Positions 8,468 to 15,148 of a DNA stretch of 47,403 nucleotides are shown here, piece after piece (position 1 is the stretch's first letter; each line of letters begins with the position of its first letter). Under the pieces are notes generated by a model. That model had not been told where the DNA came from. It was given only the letters and a program-made list of their open reading frames with translations, and did not search any database. Origin of the DNA: Myxococcales bacterium (lineage in GTDB: Bacteria; Myxococcota_A; Polyangia; Polyangiales; Polyangiaceae); the NCBI GenBank assembly GCA_016212965.1, contig JACRDA010000174.1, positions 1 to 47,403 of the forward strand. The letters are read 5' to 3'. A program made the position numbers and the translations under genes.

Positions 8468-8508
8468 GGTCGCGCCCTCGGTGCGTCTGCGTCGCGCGCG
8501 GCGCTCGG

Positions 8509-9285
8509 CTACCCGCGCGGCGCGGGCGCGGTGCGCGCTTCGGGGTCCTCGGGCGTCCGTGGCGCCTGGAGCGCCTGCAGGTAGGGCGCGTAGCTCCGGT
8601 CGCGATCGGCGCGGATGTCGGCGATCCACCCGAGCAGCACGTCGAGCCCGCCGCTCTGCAGGCGCTCGAAGGTGCGCGTGGCGTAGTCGCGCGGGCCCTT
8701 CAGCAGGCTCTCGAGGTCGAGCGTCGCGAGGTCGGCGAACACCGTGCCGCCCTTGTGCAGACCCTCGGGCACGAACTGCACGAAGGGGTCGGGCGCGCGC
8801 CGCAGCAGGCCGACCATGCGCGCCGGCGAGAGCGCGTCGCCCTCGAGTCGCGGGTGGAAGGTCGCGTGCACGGGCGGATCGGGCAGGCGGCGGGCCACCT
8901 CGGCGTGCAGCTCGTTGCAGAAGCGCTCGAAGTGCGTGGGCTCGAGGTCGACGAGCGGGTAGACGAGGTGCACGAGCATGCCGTCCGCGACCGCGGCGGC
9001 GACCTCGTGCGCGGCGGCCTCGAGGTCGGGGACACGGTCGAGCATGACGCAGAAGCGCCCGAAGCTCGCGTGCGGCTCGCCGATGTGCGGGCACAGCCGG
9101 TAGCCCGACACGACCTCGACCGCGTAGCTGTGGTGGACGCGGCGCACCTCCGCGGCGAACGCCGCGGCGAGCGGATGCGAGCCGAGCGCGCCCGCGACCA
9201 CGAACGCCCCGCCGGTCGGCTCCGCCTTCTCGCCGGCGCTGTCGCTGCCGCTGCTTTCGCTTCCGCCGCTGTGTGCCGTGCCCAT
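8509..9285 (-). CDS. DUF1415 family protein
   Basis: 258 aa from ATG 9285. After a Ser/Gly-rich leader of about 30 residues, the region from YAVEVVSGYRLCPHIGEP to PFVQFVPEGL matches the DUF1415 layout: an early xLCP motif, a middle segment where the family has LLVHP (here MLVHLVYPL), and a late ATFHP motif (ATFHPRLEG) followed by a MxGLLRRAP helix. The function of the family is unknown. It is a soluble, probably cytoplasmic protein. It lies between the AgmX lipoprotein and a porin-like gene on the same strand, with gaps of 41 and 32 bases, so co-transcription is possible. Confidence 0.75.
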   Translation of the reverse strand: MGTAHSGGSESSGSDSAGEKAEPTGGAFVVAGALGSHPLAAAFAAEVRRVHHSYAVEVVSGYRLCPHIGEPHASFGRFCVMLDRVPDLEAAAHEVAAAVADGMLVHLVYPLVDLEPTHFERFCNELHAEVARRLPDPPVHATFHPRLEGDALSPARMVGLLRRAPDPFVQFVPEGLHKGGTVFADLATLDLESLLKGPRDYATRTFERLQSGGLDVLLGWIADIRADRDRSYAPYLQALQAPRTPEDPEARTAPAPRG

Positions 9286-9317
9286 GACTCGCTCGGTGGG
9301 GGCAGGCGGCGACCGGA

Positions 9318-10115
9318 TCAGCCGCCGCTCACGTCGAAAAGATAGGCGAAGCCGGTGCGCAAGGCGAATCCGGTCGTCGTGCCGGCCCCCGGCGCGCAGG
9401 CGTCGAGGACGTCGTCGCCGAGGCGCGCGAGATCGAGGCCGGCCGCCGACAACCAGCGCATCCCGGCGCCGAGCGCGACGTCGGCCCCGACGGCGGCGCG
9501 CAGGCTGAAGCCCGCGGTGTCGCGTCCCTCGCACACGAAGCCCTGGCCGCCGCCGGGCATGCCCGGCGCCCAGGCCACCCCGCGTGCGTCGACGCGCTGC
9601 CAGGCCGCTCCGAGGCCGAGCTCGAGAAAGCCGCCCACCTCCGGGATGCGCGCCGGATAGGCGCGCATCACGGCCGAGAGCACGTGGGCCGAGTGGTCGA
9701 TGTCGGCGGTGCCCGAGGCGAGCATCCCGGTCGTCTCCGAGCCGAGATCGCGGTGCTCGTACGCGACCCCGACCGCGACCTCGGGCGCCGCGAGCACCTC
9801 GAAGCGCGCACCGAGCAAGAGGCCGACGCCCGTCTTCGCCACGAACAGGGGCTCGCCGAGGCGCGCGCCGAGGCCCGCCTCTAGGCCGATTCCGAGCGAG
9901 AGGCCCGGCTCCGCGCGGCCGGGGCCCACGGCCCACGGGGCGGGAGCGGGGGCGGGAGCGGGTGCGGGTGCGGGTGCGGGTGCGGGTGCGGGGGCGGGCG
10001 TTTCGGCCGCCGGTGCGGGGGCGGGTTGTGCCGCCGCGCGGCCCGCGAGGGTCGCGCACCACGCGCCGAGCGTCACGGCCACGATCACCGAGCCTCGCCT
10101 CTCGAGCCTCGTCAT
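9318..10115 (-). CDS. outer-membrane beta-barrel-like protein with Ala-Pro stalk
   Basis: 265 aa from ATG 10115. A signal peptide (VIVAVTLGAWCATLAGRAAA) ends near residue 30. It is followed by an uninterrupted Ala-Pro repeat of about 30 residues, encoded by a near-perfect six-base repeat (about 9946-10010), which forms an extended stalk. The rest alternates hydrophobic and polar residues (LSLGIGLEAGLGARL, VGVGVAYEHRD, SLRAAVGADVALGAG), as expected for transmembrane beta strands, and ends in an aromatic/hydrophobic strand (TGFAYLFDV). I read it as a small outer-membrane barrel of unknown function. The six-base repeats are prone to length change. Confidence 0.65.
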   Translation of the reverse strand: MTRLERRGSVIVAVTLGAWCATLAGRAAAQPAPAPAAETPAPAPAPAPAPAPAPAPAPAPWAVGPGRAEPGLSLGIGLEAGLGARLGEPLFVAKTGVGLLLGARFEVLAAPEVAVGVAYEHRDLGSETTGMLASGTADIDHSAHVLSAVMRAYPARIPEVGGFLELGLGAAWQRVDARGVAWAPGMPGGGQGFVCEGRDTAGFSLRAAVGADVALGAGMRWLSAAGLDLARLGDDVLDACAPGAGTTTGFALRTGFAYLFDVSGG

Positions 10116-10154
10116 GGCGCCACACGTACACGAGGTGTCCGGCGAACGCACGCA

Positions 10155-10260
10155 CGGGTGGGGGCGTCACACGGTGCGGGGGCGTCACGCGGTGCGGGGG
10201 CGTCACGCGGTGCGGGGGCGTCACGCGGTGCGGGGGCGTCACGGGTGCGGGGGCTCGCGG
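10155..10260. repeat. tandem 18-base repeat array
   Basis: Unit GGTGCGGGGGCGTCACGC. Perfect copies lie at 10173-10190, 10191-10208 and 10209-10226, a 17-base copy at 10227-10243, and degraded copies flank both sides. Units abut with no spacer, so it is a minisatellite, not a CRISPR array. It fills the gap between the start of the barrel protein (10115) and the stop of the hydrolase (10281), so it lies in the upstream region of the barrel gene. Confidence 0.85.
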
Positions 10261-10280
10261 CGCTCGCGGGCGCGGCGAGC

Positions 10281-11189
10281 TCACGCGCTGGCGAGCGGTG
10301 GCACGTGGCGCCCGAGGAACTCGAGCTCGTCGGCGACTGCGCGCTCGAAGGGCTCGTCGAAGTAGATGTCGAAGTGATCGACGGAGTGCCGGCGGAGCTC
10401 GCCGCGTGGGGCCCTGCGCGCAGCGGCCTCCGCGGGGCCGGGCGGCGCGAGCCGGTCGCGCTCGGCGACGATCACGAGCACCGGGCAGCGGATGCGAGCG
10501 GCGGCCCGGCCCGGCGAGTACGTCGGGACCGAGAGGAACACGCGTGCGGCCACGTCCTCGCGCCCTTGCCAGCCCGGGGGGGTGGCCCGGCGCACCCACT
10601 CGACGGCGCCAGGGGCCGTGATCGCGGCATGCGAGCCCGGGGGGCCCGCGAGCGGCACGTAGCGGGGCGGCCGGCCGAGCCGTGCGCCGACGAGGTCGCG
10701 GAGCGCCTCGCGTGCGAGCCAGAGCGTCTGGCCGAGGCTCGCACTGGTCGCGGCGGCGAGGCCGCTCGTGTGCGGCACCTGCGCGACGACGGCGGCGATC
10801 CGCGCGTCTCCCGCCGCCGTCACGAGCACGTGGCCGCCACCGAAGGACGTGCCCCACAGCACGACGCGCTCCGCGTCGACCCCGGGCAGGGCGCGCGCGC
10901 AGGCGACCGCCGCGCGCCAGTCGGCGAGCTGCCGCCGGACGTCGAGCCACTGCCTCGGCTCGCCCTGGCTCGCGCCGAACGAGCGGTAGTCGAACGCGAG
11001 CGCGACGTAGCCCGCCGTGACGAAGCGCTCGGCGTAGGCGTCGAGGCGCATCTCGCGCACGCCGCCGAAGCCATGGCCGAGGACGACGCACGGCCGGGTG
11101 CCCGCGCCTGCAGGCCGGTACAGCCATGCCGCGCAGCGCGCGTCGTCGGAGAGAAACGTCACGTCCTCGCGCGTCCAGGTCGTCGCCAT
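10281..11189 (-). CDS. alpha/beta hydrolase (dienelactone hydrolase-like)
   Basis: 302 aa. The oxyanion region is LGHGFGG (about 37-43), the nucleophile elbow GTSFGG places Ser115, and the acid and base are best assigned as Asp245 (AERDRLAPP) and His272 (VDHFDIY), giving a complete triad in the right order. There is no signal peptide, so it is cytoplasmic. The family hydrolyses esters, lactones or peptides; the substrate is unknown. Upstream of its start is the tRNA-Ser gene on the other strand. No operon partner is evident. Confidence 0.85.
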   Translation of the reverse strand: MATTWTREDVTFLSDDARCAAWLYRPAGAGTRPCVVLGHGFGGVREMRLDAYAERFVTAGYVALAFDYRSFGASQGEPRQWLDVRRQLADWRAAVACARALPGVDAERVVLWGTSFGGGHVLVTAAGDARIAAVVAQVPHTSGLAAATSASLGQTLWLAREALRDLVGARLGRPPRYVPLAGPPGSHAAITAPGAVEWVRRATPPGWQGREDVAARVFLSVPTYSPGRAAARIRCPVLVIVAERDRLAPPGPAEAAARRAPRGELRRHSVDHFDIYFDEPFERAVADELEFLGRHVPPLASA

Positions 11190-11283
11190 CGCTCGCTCCG
11201 CTCGCGCTGTCTGGGTCCGCCGCGCAGCCTACACCGGCGCTCGCGGCGGGGGCGAAAGGGGTCGCCGCGCCCGCACCTGCGCC

Positions 11284-11312
11284 TTGACCGAGCGCCCGCG
11301 CTTTGCCAATGT
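11284..11312 (+). promoter_or_regulatory. candidate sigma-70 promoter of tRNA-Ser
   Basis: TTGACC at 11284-11289 and CAATGT at 11307-11312 are separated by 17 bases, and the -10-like box ends seven bases before the tRNA 5' end. The -35 is a five of six match to TTGACA; the -10 is weak. The position makes it the best candidate for the tRNA promoter. Confidence 0.45.
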
Positions 11313-11319
11313 GGCCGAC

Positions 11320-11406
11320 GGAGAGGTGACCGAGAGGCCGAAGGTGCCTGATTCGAAATCAGGTGTGCCCGTAAGGGTACCGCGGGTTCGAATCCCGCTC
11401 TCTCCG
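11320..11406 (+). tRNA. tRNA-Ser (anticodon CGA)
   Basis: 87-base class II tRNA. The acceptor arms are GGAGAGG (11320-11326) and TCTCTCC, with discriminator G at 11406. The anticodon stem CCTGA (11347-11351)/TCAGG (11359-11363) closes the seven-base loop TTCGAAA with anticodon CGA at 11354-11356, reading UCG serine codons. A long variable arm (GTGCCCGTAAGGGTAC region) and the T arm GCGGG-TTCGAAT-CCCGC follow. The CCA end is not encoded. It is followed by a stretch of decayed genes, which fits the frequent use of tRNA-Ser genes as integration sites, though I found no duplicated tRNA end. Confidence 0.97.
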
Positions 11407-11652
11407 CAAGATTTCCGACACTTGGCCAGGGCGCGTGCGAAAGTGCGTGCGAAACGCGCCGCGCGGGTCGGGCTGATCGACGCCCCACGTGGCGGGCGGC
11501 CGCCGGCACCGAGAGCAGGCCTCGTGCTCCGTGCTGGCCCAGACGCAGCCGAGCCGGCGGCCGCCTGGGGTGGTGGGCGGCGGAGGCGCCTCGCCTCCCC
11601 GCTAGCGCCAGGTCGCCATGAGCGGCGCCGGACCACCCCCGAGCGGCCCGCC

Positions 11653-11960
11653 CTACCTTCCGAGCGCCGAGAGCACCGTCCGGCGGTGACTCTCGAGCAC
11701 GTCGATCGCCCGACCGAGCCCCAGCTCGGCGGCGACCGTGACGAGCAGCGCCTCCGCAGCGGAACCCGCTCCGGCCCTGGCTCCCGCCGGCCGCCGCCCC
11801 TCGGGTTCAGCCGCTTCTGGGTGCGGGCCGCGTCCGGGGACGCCTCGATGTCGTACTCCGTCACGCGCCCTTGGAGGGGCTCACCGAGTTCGCCGAGGCT
11901 GCGAGGCGGAAGGCCCCGCAGATCGCCGGAGAGTGAGCGCGCGGCGCGGTCCCACGCCAT
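11653..11960 (-). pseudogene. frameshifted small gene behind the 80-aa gene
   Basis: The first half reads from ATG 11960 (MAWDRAARSLSGDLRG...VTEYDIEASPDAARTQKRLN) with almost only G/C third positions. The second half (AEALLVTVAAELGLGRAIDV and on to a TAG at 11653) also looks coding but is in another frame. The change of frame must fall near the G/C-rich run at about 11785-11805, so one indel breaks an original protein of about 100 residues. The ATG overlaps the TGA of the upstream 80-aa gene (TGATG), so the two were translationally coupled. The family is not recognised. A sequencing error in the GC run is an alternative to a true pseudogene. Between 11407 and 11652 I see no gene. Confidence 0.5.
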
Positions 11961-12202
11961 CAACCGAGCCGCAAGTCGTGGACTACGCGGCCCGTCGCGA
12001 GGTCGAATGCGAGCATGCGGCCGGCGCGATCGCCGACGAGGACCAGGGGCGGGGCGAGGCGCGCGAACGCTTCACCCGCAGCCATGAGCTGGATCACGAT
12101 GCAGACCTGCTGCGTCTCGAAGTTCCCCACGACAACCCGGGCGTCGCCGCCTGGGCCAGTGGTCGCCAGCGCGAAGTACCCGTCGCTCTCCTCCTTCGCC
12201 AT
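11960..12202 (-). CDS. hypothetical protein, 80 aa
   Basis: Starts at ATG 12202 behind a purine-rich GAGAAGCGAGGGA leader. The sequence has a mixed, protein-like composition, unlike the Arg/Ala/Pro strings of antisense frames. The second half (LVLVGDRAGRMLAFDLATGR) looks like one blade of a beta-propeller or PQQ-type repeat. No signal peptide or membrane segment is seen. The stop codon overlaps the start of the next, frameshifted gene, so the pair formed an operon. It may be a remnant of a larger protein or a small immunity-like protein; neither can be shown. Confidence 0.5.
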   Translation of the reverse strand: MAKEESDGYFALATTGPGGDARVVVGNFETQQVCIVIQLMAAGEAFARLAPPLVLVGDRAGRMLAFDLATGRVVHDLRLG

Positions 12203-12591
12203 TGGTCCCTCGCTTCTCCCAGTTGTCTCGCGTCGCTGCCGCTCAGCCCGGCGCCCGCCGCGCGCGCTCTGTCATCGTCGCGGACTACCCAGATGCGACA
12301 TCCTATCTACCAGGGTTTGGCGATCACGGGGTCCTCGGCGAGCATGGCGACGTGCTCGGCCGCCGCGCCGACTCGCGGCCCTCTCGCCCCTCGCATCGCC
12401 ACGCTCGGCAGCGCCTGTCCGGCCGCGACCGGGACCGCAAGGATGCCGTCCGGATGTGCGACGACGCGATCCGGGACTTGGCGCCCTCCGGGGATCGGGC
12501 CGCGCCTCCCCTGCGCGCGCCACGTGCGTGCAGACGTCCTTGTAATGCCGTGTAATGGCCGCGGGTCCCCGTCCGGGCGACACTTCGCTCC
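12203..12591. other. gap with possible minus-strand gene remnant (tail at 12307-12500)
   Basis: A 389-base stretch with no convincing complete gene. On the minus strand, about 12500 down to a TAG at 12307, the frame reads VPDRVVAHPDGILAVPVAAG and on to EHVAMLAEDPVIAKPW with high G/C third positions, which looks like the C-terminal end of a real protein lacking a start. Near 12541-12557 a ten-base tandem TGTAATGCCG/TGTAATGGCC lies 35-50 bases upstream of the YodC-like gene and could be part of its promoter. Confidence 0.3.
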
Positions 12592-12816
12592 ATGGCGACC
12601 ATGAGGTGGGAGAAAGGCGATCTGGTGCAGTTCAAGGCGGGTGGTCCACCGATGCTCGTGGACGTCGTTCACGAGCTCGGTGGGGCGGTGAGGGTGAAGT
12701 GGCACGTCGAGGGCATGCTGACCTTCGGAACGTTTCCGTCGGACGCGCTGACGCCCTACGCGCCGCCCCCGAAGCCCGTCGAGCCGCCAGGAGACCGCCC
12801 GCGCGGGCCGGGGTGA
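12592..12816 (+). CDS. YodC-like (DUF2158) small protein
   Basis: 74 aa. The segment GDLVQFKAGGPPMLVDVV, then a strand with VRVKWHVEG and FPSDALTPY, matches the small SH3-like DUF2158/YodC family (pattern GDxVxLKSGGPxMTV...F..xxL). The C-terminus adds a Pro-rich tail. Start could be ATG 12592 or the second ATG at 12601. The family's function is not established; it is a soluble cytoplasmic protein. It converges on the M50 protease gene with a 13-base gap. Confidence 0.75.
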   Translation: MATMRWEKGDLVQFKAGGPPMLVDVVHELGGAVRVKWHVEGMLTFGTFPSDALTPYAPPPKPVEPPGDRPRGPG

Positions 12817-12829
12817 GCGAACGGGACCG

Positions 12830-15142
12830 TCACGGACTGGCGTCGCCGAGGGGCTCCATCGTGACGCGAAACGCGCGGGCGCCGGCCTTGCACAGGTAGC
12901 CGACCAGGGGCTCGACCTCTGCCGCGCTCTCGACGGTGAGGACGGCCCGGCGACCATTCCACCGGAAGGCCCGCGGCTCTCGCCCGCAATCGAGCTCGAG
13001 CCCGAGCACGGCGCCGAGGCGCGCTCGGTTCGCGGGGGTGGGCCCCGCCTCGACGTTCTCGAGCCACGCGAGCGCGAGCGCGCGGTCGAAGTCGCCGTCC
13101 TCCTCGTGCTCCGCGACGACACTCAGGATGGCGCCATGCAGCGCGGCGCGCGCAACCTCCCAGCCATCGTCGCCTGCTTGGCCACCGGAACCGCGATCCG
13201 TGGGGGCCTCCGACAGTGCGGCGTCGAGCGCGTCGGTGAGGAGCGTCATCGTGTGAGCCACGCGGTGGGCGCGCACCGCGTCGAGCGCGCCTGGCGCCCA
13301 CGGGGGGCGAACGCAGGCGAAGGGGGAGAGCTTCGCGTAGGCCTCGAGCTGCTCGCTTGCCGCCCCTAGCGAGGCGGCGCCCTCCGGGTGGAGCGTGACG
13401 AGAGTGCGGGCGGGCCCGAGGCGGAGCGATGGCACGTCTGCGCAGCCGATGCGGGCGTGCGTCCCGGCGGACGGCGGCGTTGCCTCGGGCCGCCACCAGG
13501 CGCGCTCGGCCGTGACCAGCGCGGCGGGGATCGCGAAGGCCGTAGCGACGACCACCGCGTACACCCCGAACCAGGCCCAGCGCGCCGCGGGCCGGGCGGC
13601 CGGCGCGTCTAGGCGCGTGGCGAGGCTCCGAGCGCGCGAGATGCGCACGCCGAGGGCCGCTCCCGGGTCCGTGGCGCGCAGGGCCGCGAGGATCTCCGTG
13701 CGCCGCGCTGCCCGCTCACCGGGCAGGCCGCGCTCGCGCAGCGTGCGCTCGAGCCTCGCGCTCCGCCAGGCGCTCGGCGTGCCTGCGAGGACGAGGACGC
13801 CGAGCGCGGCGATGACGGGCGAGCGGAGCCCGATGCCGAGCGCCACGAGGCCGAGCCCGCTCAGGGTGCGCAGCACGATCTCCGGCTCCGGGCGACTGCT
13901 GGCGAGCAGTCGATGCGCCAAGCGGCCGCCGTCGAGCGGGACGATTGGCAACAGGTTGAGGCCGTTGATGACGATGAGCAAACGCGTGACGTCGCGGAGG
14001 AGCGCCGGCTGCGGGCCGTTCAGCAGCGCGGCGAGCCCGAGCCCGAGCGCCAGGCCGGGCACCGGGCCGGCGAGCAGGACGATCATCTCGTCGGCGAGCG
14101 ATATGCGCTCCTTGTGGCCGGTGGTGGCGCCTCCGAGCAAGGGCACGAAGAAGATGCGCGCATCGCGGTAGCCGCGCATGCGCATCGCGGTCCAGTGACC
14201 GATCTCGTGGAGCAGCACGACGAGTGTGATGCCCGCGACCGTGGTCGGTGACGCGAAGAGGAGCAAAGATCCGGCGAAGAGCACACCGGTCACCCCGAGC
14301 GCGACGGCGAGCAGCCAGCGCGGGGTGGGGTGGTCGCGGATGGCGTCCTGCTCGTCCCACACGGCGACCTCTGCGGCGACGGGCACGGCGGGCGCCTCGG
14401 GAGCCGCGAGCCGGCGCGCGCGCCGGGCGCGCTGTCCCGCCGCGCGGCCACGCAGGACGCGGAGGGCGACTGCGAGCGCTCCACGGAGGCTCAGCGCGAA
14501 GCAGCCTGGCGACGTGGTCGGAAACAGGTCGCCGCGCGCCACGGCGAGCTCGGTCGCCTCCCGGTGATACCGGAGGGAGCGCGCGAACGCGCCCTCGGGC
14601 CCGTCGTCGACGGCCGCCCCGGCGATGGCGCCGACCGCGACCTCGTGGCGCGCGAGCAGGGCCGCGGGGGCGAGCCCGCCGGCGAGCTCGACGCGGGCCC
14701 ACGCCGGCTGGGCGGGCCACGGCACGCCTCCGGGCACGTCGTCCGTCTCCACGCGCACCCCGTCCTCGAAGTCGGTGATGAGACACGCGTGGAGCTCGTT
14801 GGCGGGCTCCGGCAGCGGCGTGACCTGCAGCCACAGGCGCACCGCGCTGCCCGGTCGCGCCATGAGGCGCCACGGAGCGGGCTCGTGTGGTGGAAGGGAG
14901 AAGGCCGGGCCGCCCACGACCCACGCCACGTGCTCGAAGCCGAGCGCGCGCCAGGCAGCGACCCGTTCGAGGAGCTCGCGCAGGCGCTCGGGGATGCGCT
15001 CGCCGTCGACGGCCTGCGGCTCGCCGACGTGGTACCGCGCGACGAGGGTGGCCCGAAGCGCCGCGAAGAGCAGCGCGCCGCGCAGCAAGAGGTACGCCGC
15101 GCCGACGAACAGGAGAAGCGCGGCGACGGGCAAGAGAGTCAC
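12830..15142 (-). CDS. M50 (site-2 type) membrane metalloprotease with large soluble domains
   Basis: 770 aa. One membrane segment at the N-terminus is followed by a soluble domain of about 250 residues. The peptidase core has HEIGH at 312-316 (zinc ligands His312, His316; Glu313) and the third ligand in LDGGRL (Asp404), surrounded by 5-6 hydrophobic segments (about 275-300, 300-320, 353-375, 388-402, 425-455). Another membrane segment near 540 precedes a C-terminal soluble domain of about 220 residues. S2P proteases cut membrane-embedded substrates, often releasing regulators. The flanking domains are not recognised. It starts 6 bases after the SNF2 gene stop, so both are probably co-transcribed. 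Confidence 0.85.
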   Translation of the reverse strand: MTLLPVAALLLFVGAAYLLLRGALLFAALRATLVARYHVGEPQAVDGERIPERLRELLERVAAWRALGFEHVAWVVGGPAFSLPPHEPAPWRLMARPGSAVRLWLQVTPLPEPANELHACLITDFEDGVRVETDDVPGGVPWPAQPAWARVELAGGLAPAALLARHEVAVGAIAGAAVDDGPEGAFARSLRYHREATELAVARGDLFPTTSPGCFALSLRGALAVALRVLRGRAAGQRARRARRLAAPEAPAVPVAAEVAVWDEQDAIRDHPTPRWLLAVALGVTGVLFAGSLLLFASPTTVAGITLVVLLHEIGHWTAMRMRGYRDARIFFVPLLGGATTGHKERISLADEMIVLLAGPVPGLALGLGLAALLNGPQPALLRDVTRLLIVINGLNLLPIVPLDGGRLAHRLLASSRPEPEIVLRTLSGLGLVALGIGLRSPVIAALGVLVLAGTPSAWRSARLERTLRERGLPGERAARRTEILAALRATDPGAALGVRISRARSLATRLDAPAARPAARWAWFGVYAVVVATAFAIPAALVTAERAWWRPEATPPSAGTHARIGCADVPSLRLGPARTLVTLHPEGAASLGAASEQLEAYAKLSPFACVRPPWAPGALDAVRAHRVAHTMTLLTDALDAALSEAPTDRGSGGQAGDDGWEVARAALHGAILSVVAEHEEDGDFDRALALAWLENVEAGPTPANRARLGAVLGLELDCGREPRAFRWNGRRAVLTVESAAEVEPLVGYLCKAGARAFRVTMEPLGDASP

Positions 15143-15148
15143 CCGTCG

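Noticed and set aside
9946..10010. six-base GGGTGC/GGGGGC repeat as a mobile or regulatory repeat
   Set aside because: It is in frame and codes for the Ala-Pro stalk of the barrel protein, so it is coding low complexity.
10155..10260. CRISPR array
   Set aside because: The 18-base units directly abut, no spacers exist, and no cas genes are present.
11159..11509. minus-strand reading frames crossing the tRNA-Ser gene (AERAGFEPAVPLRAHLISN and similar)
   Set aside because: They are antisense translations of tRNA-Ser, a well-known source of false protein annotations.
11484..11560. integrase or transposase remnant between tRNA and the frameshifted gene
   Set aside because: No frame has a recognisable motif and third-position bias is absent.
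11320..12600. genomic island integrated at tRNA-Ser with att sites
   Set aside because: No integrase and no second copy of the tRNA 3' end could be seen in the window, so only a decayed stretch can be claimed.
12307..13122. 271-residue minus-strand frame as a complete gene
   Set aside because: Upstream of about 12590 it is the shadow of the YodC-like and M50 genes; only the C-terminal tail has coding character.
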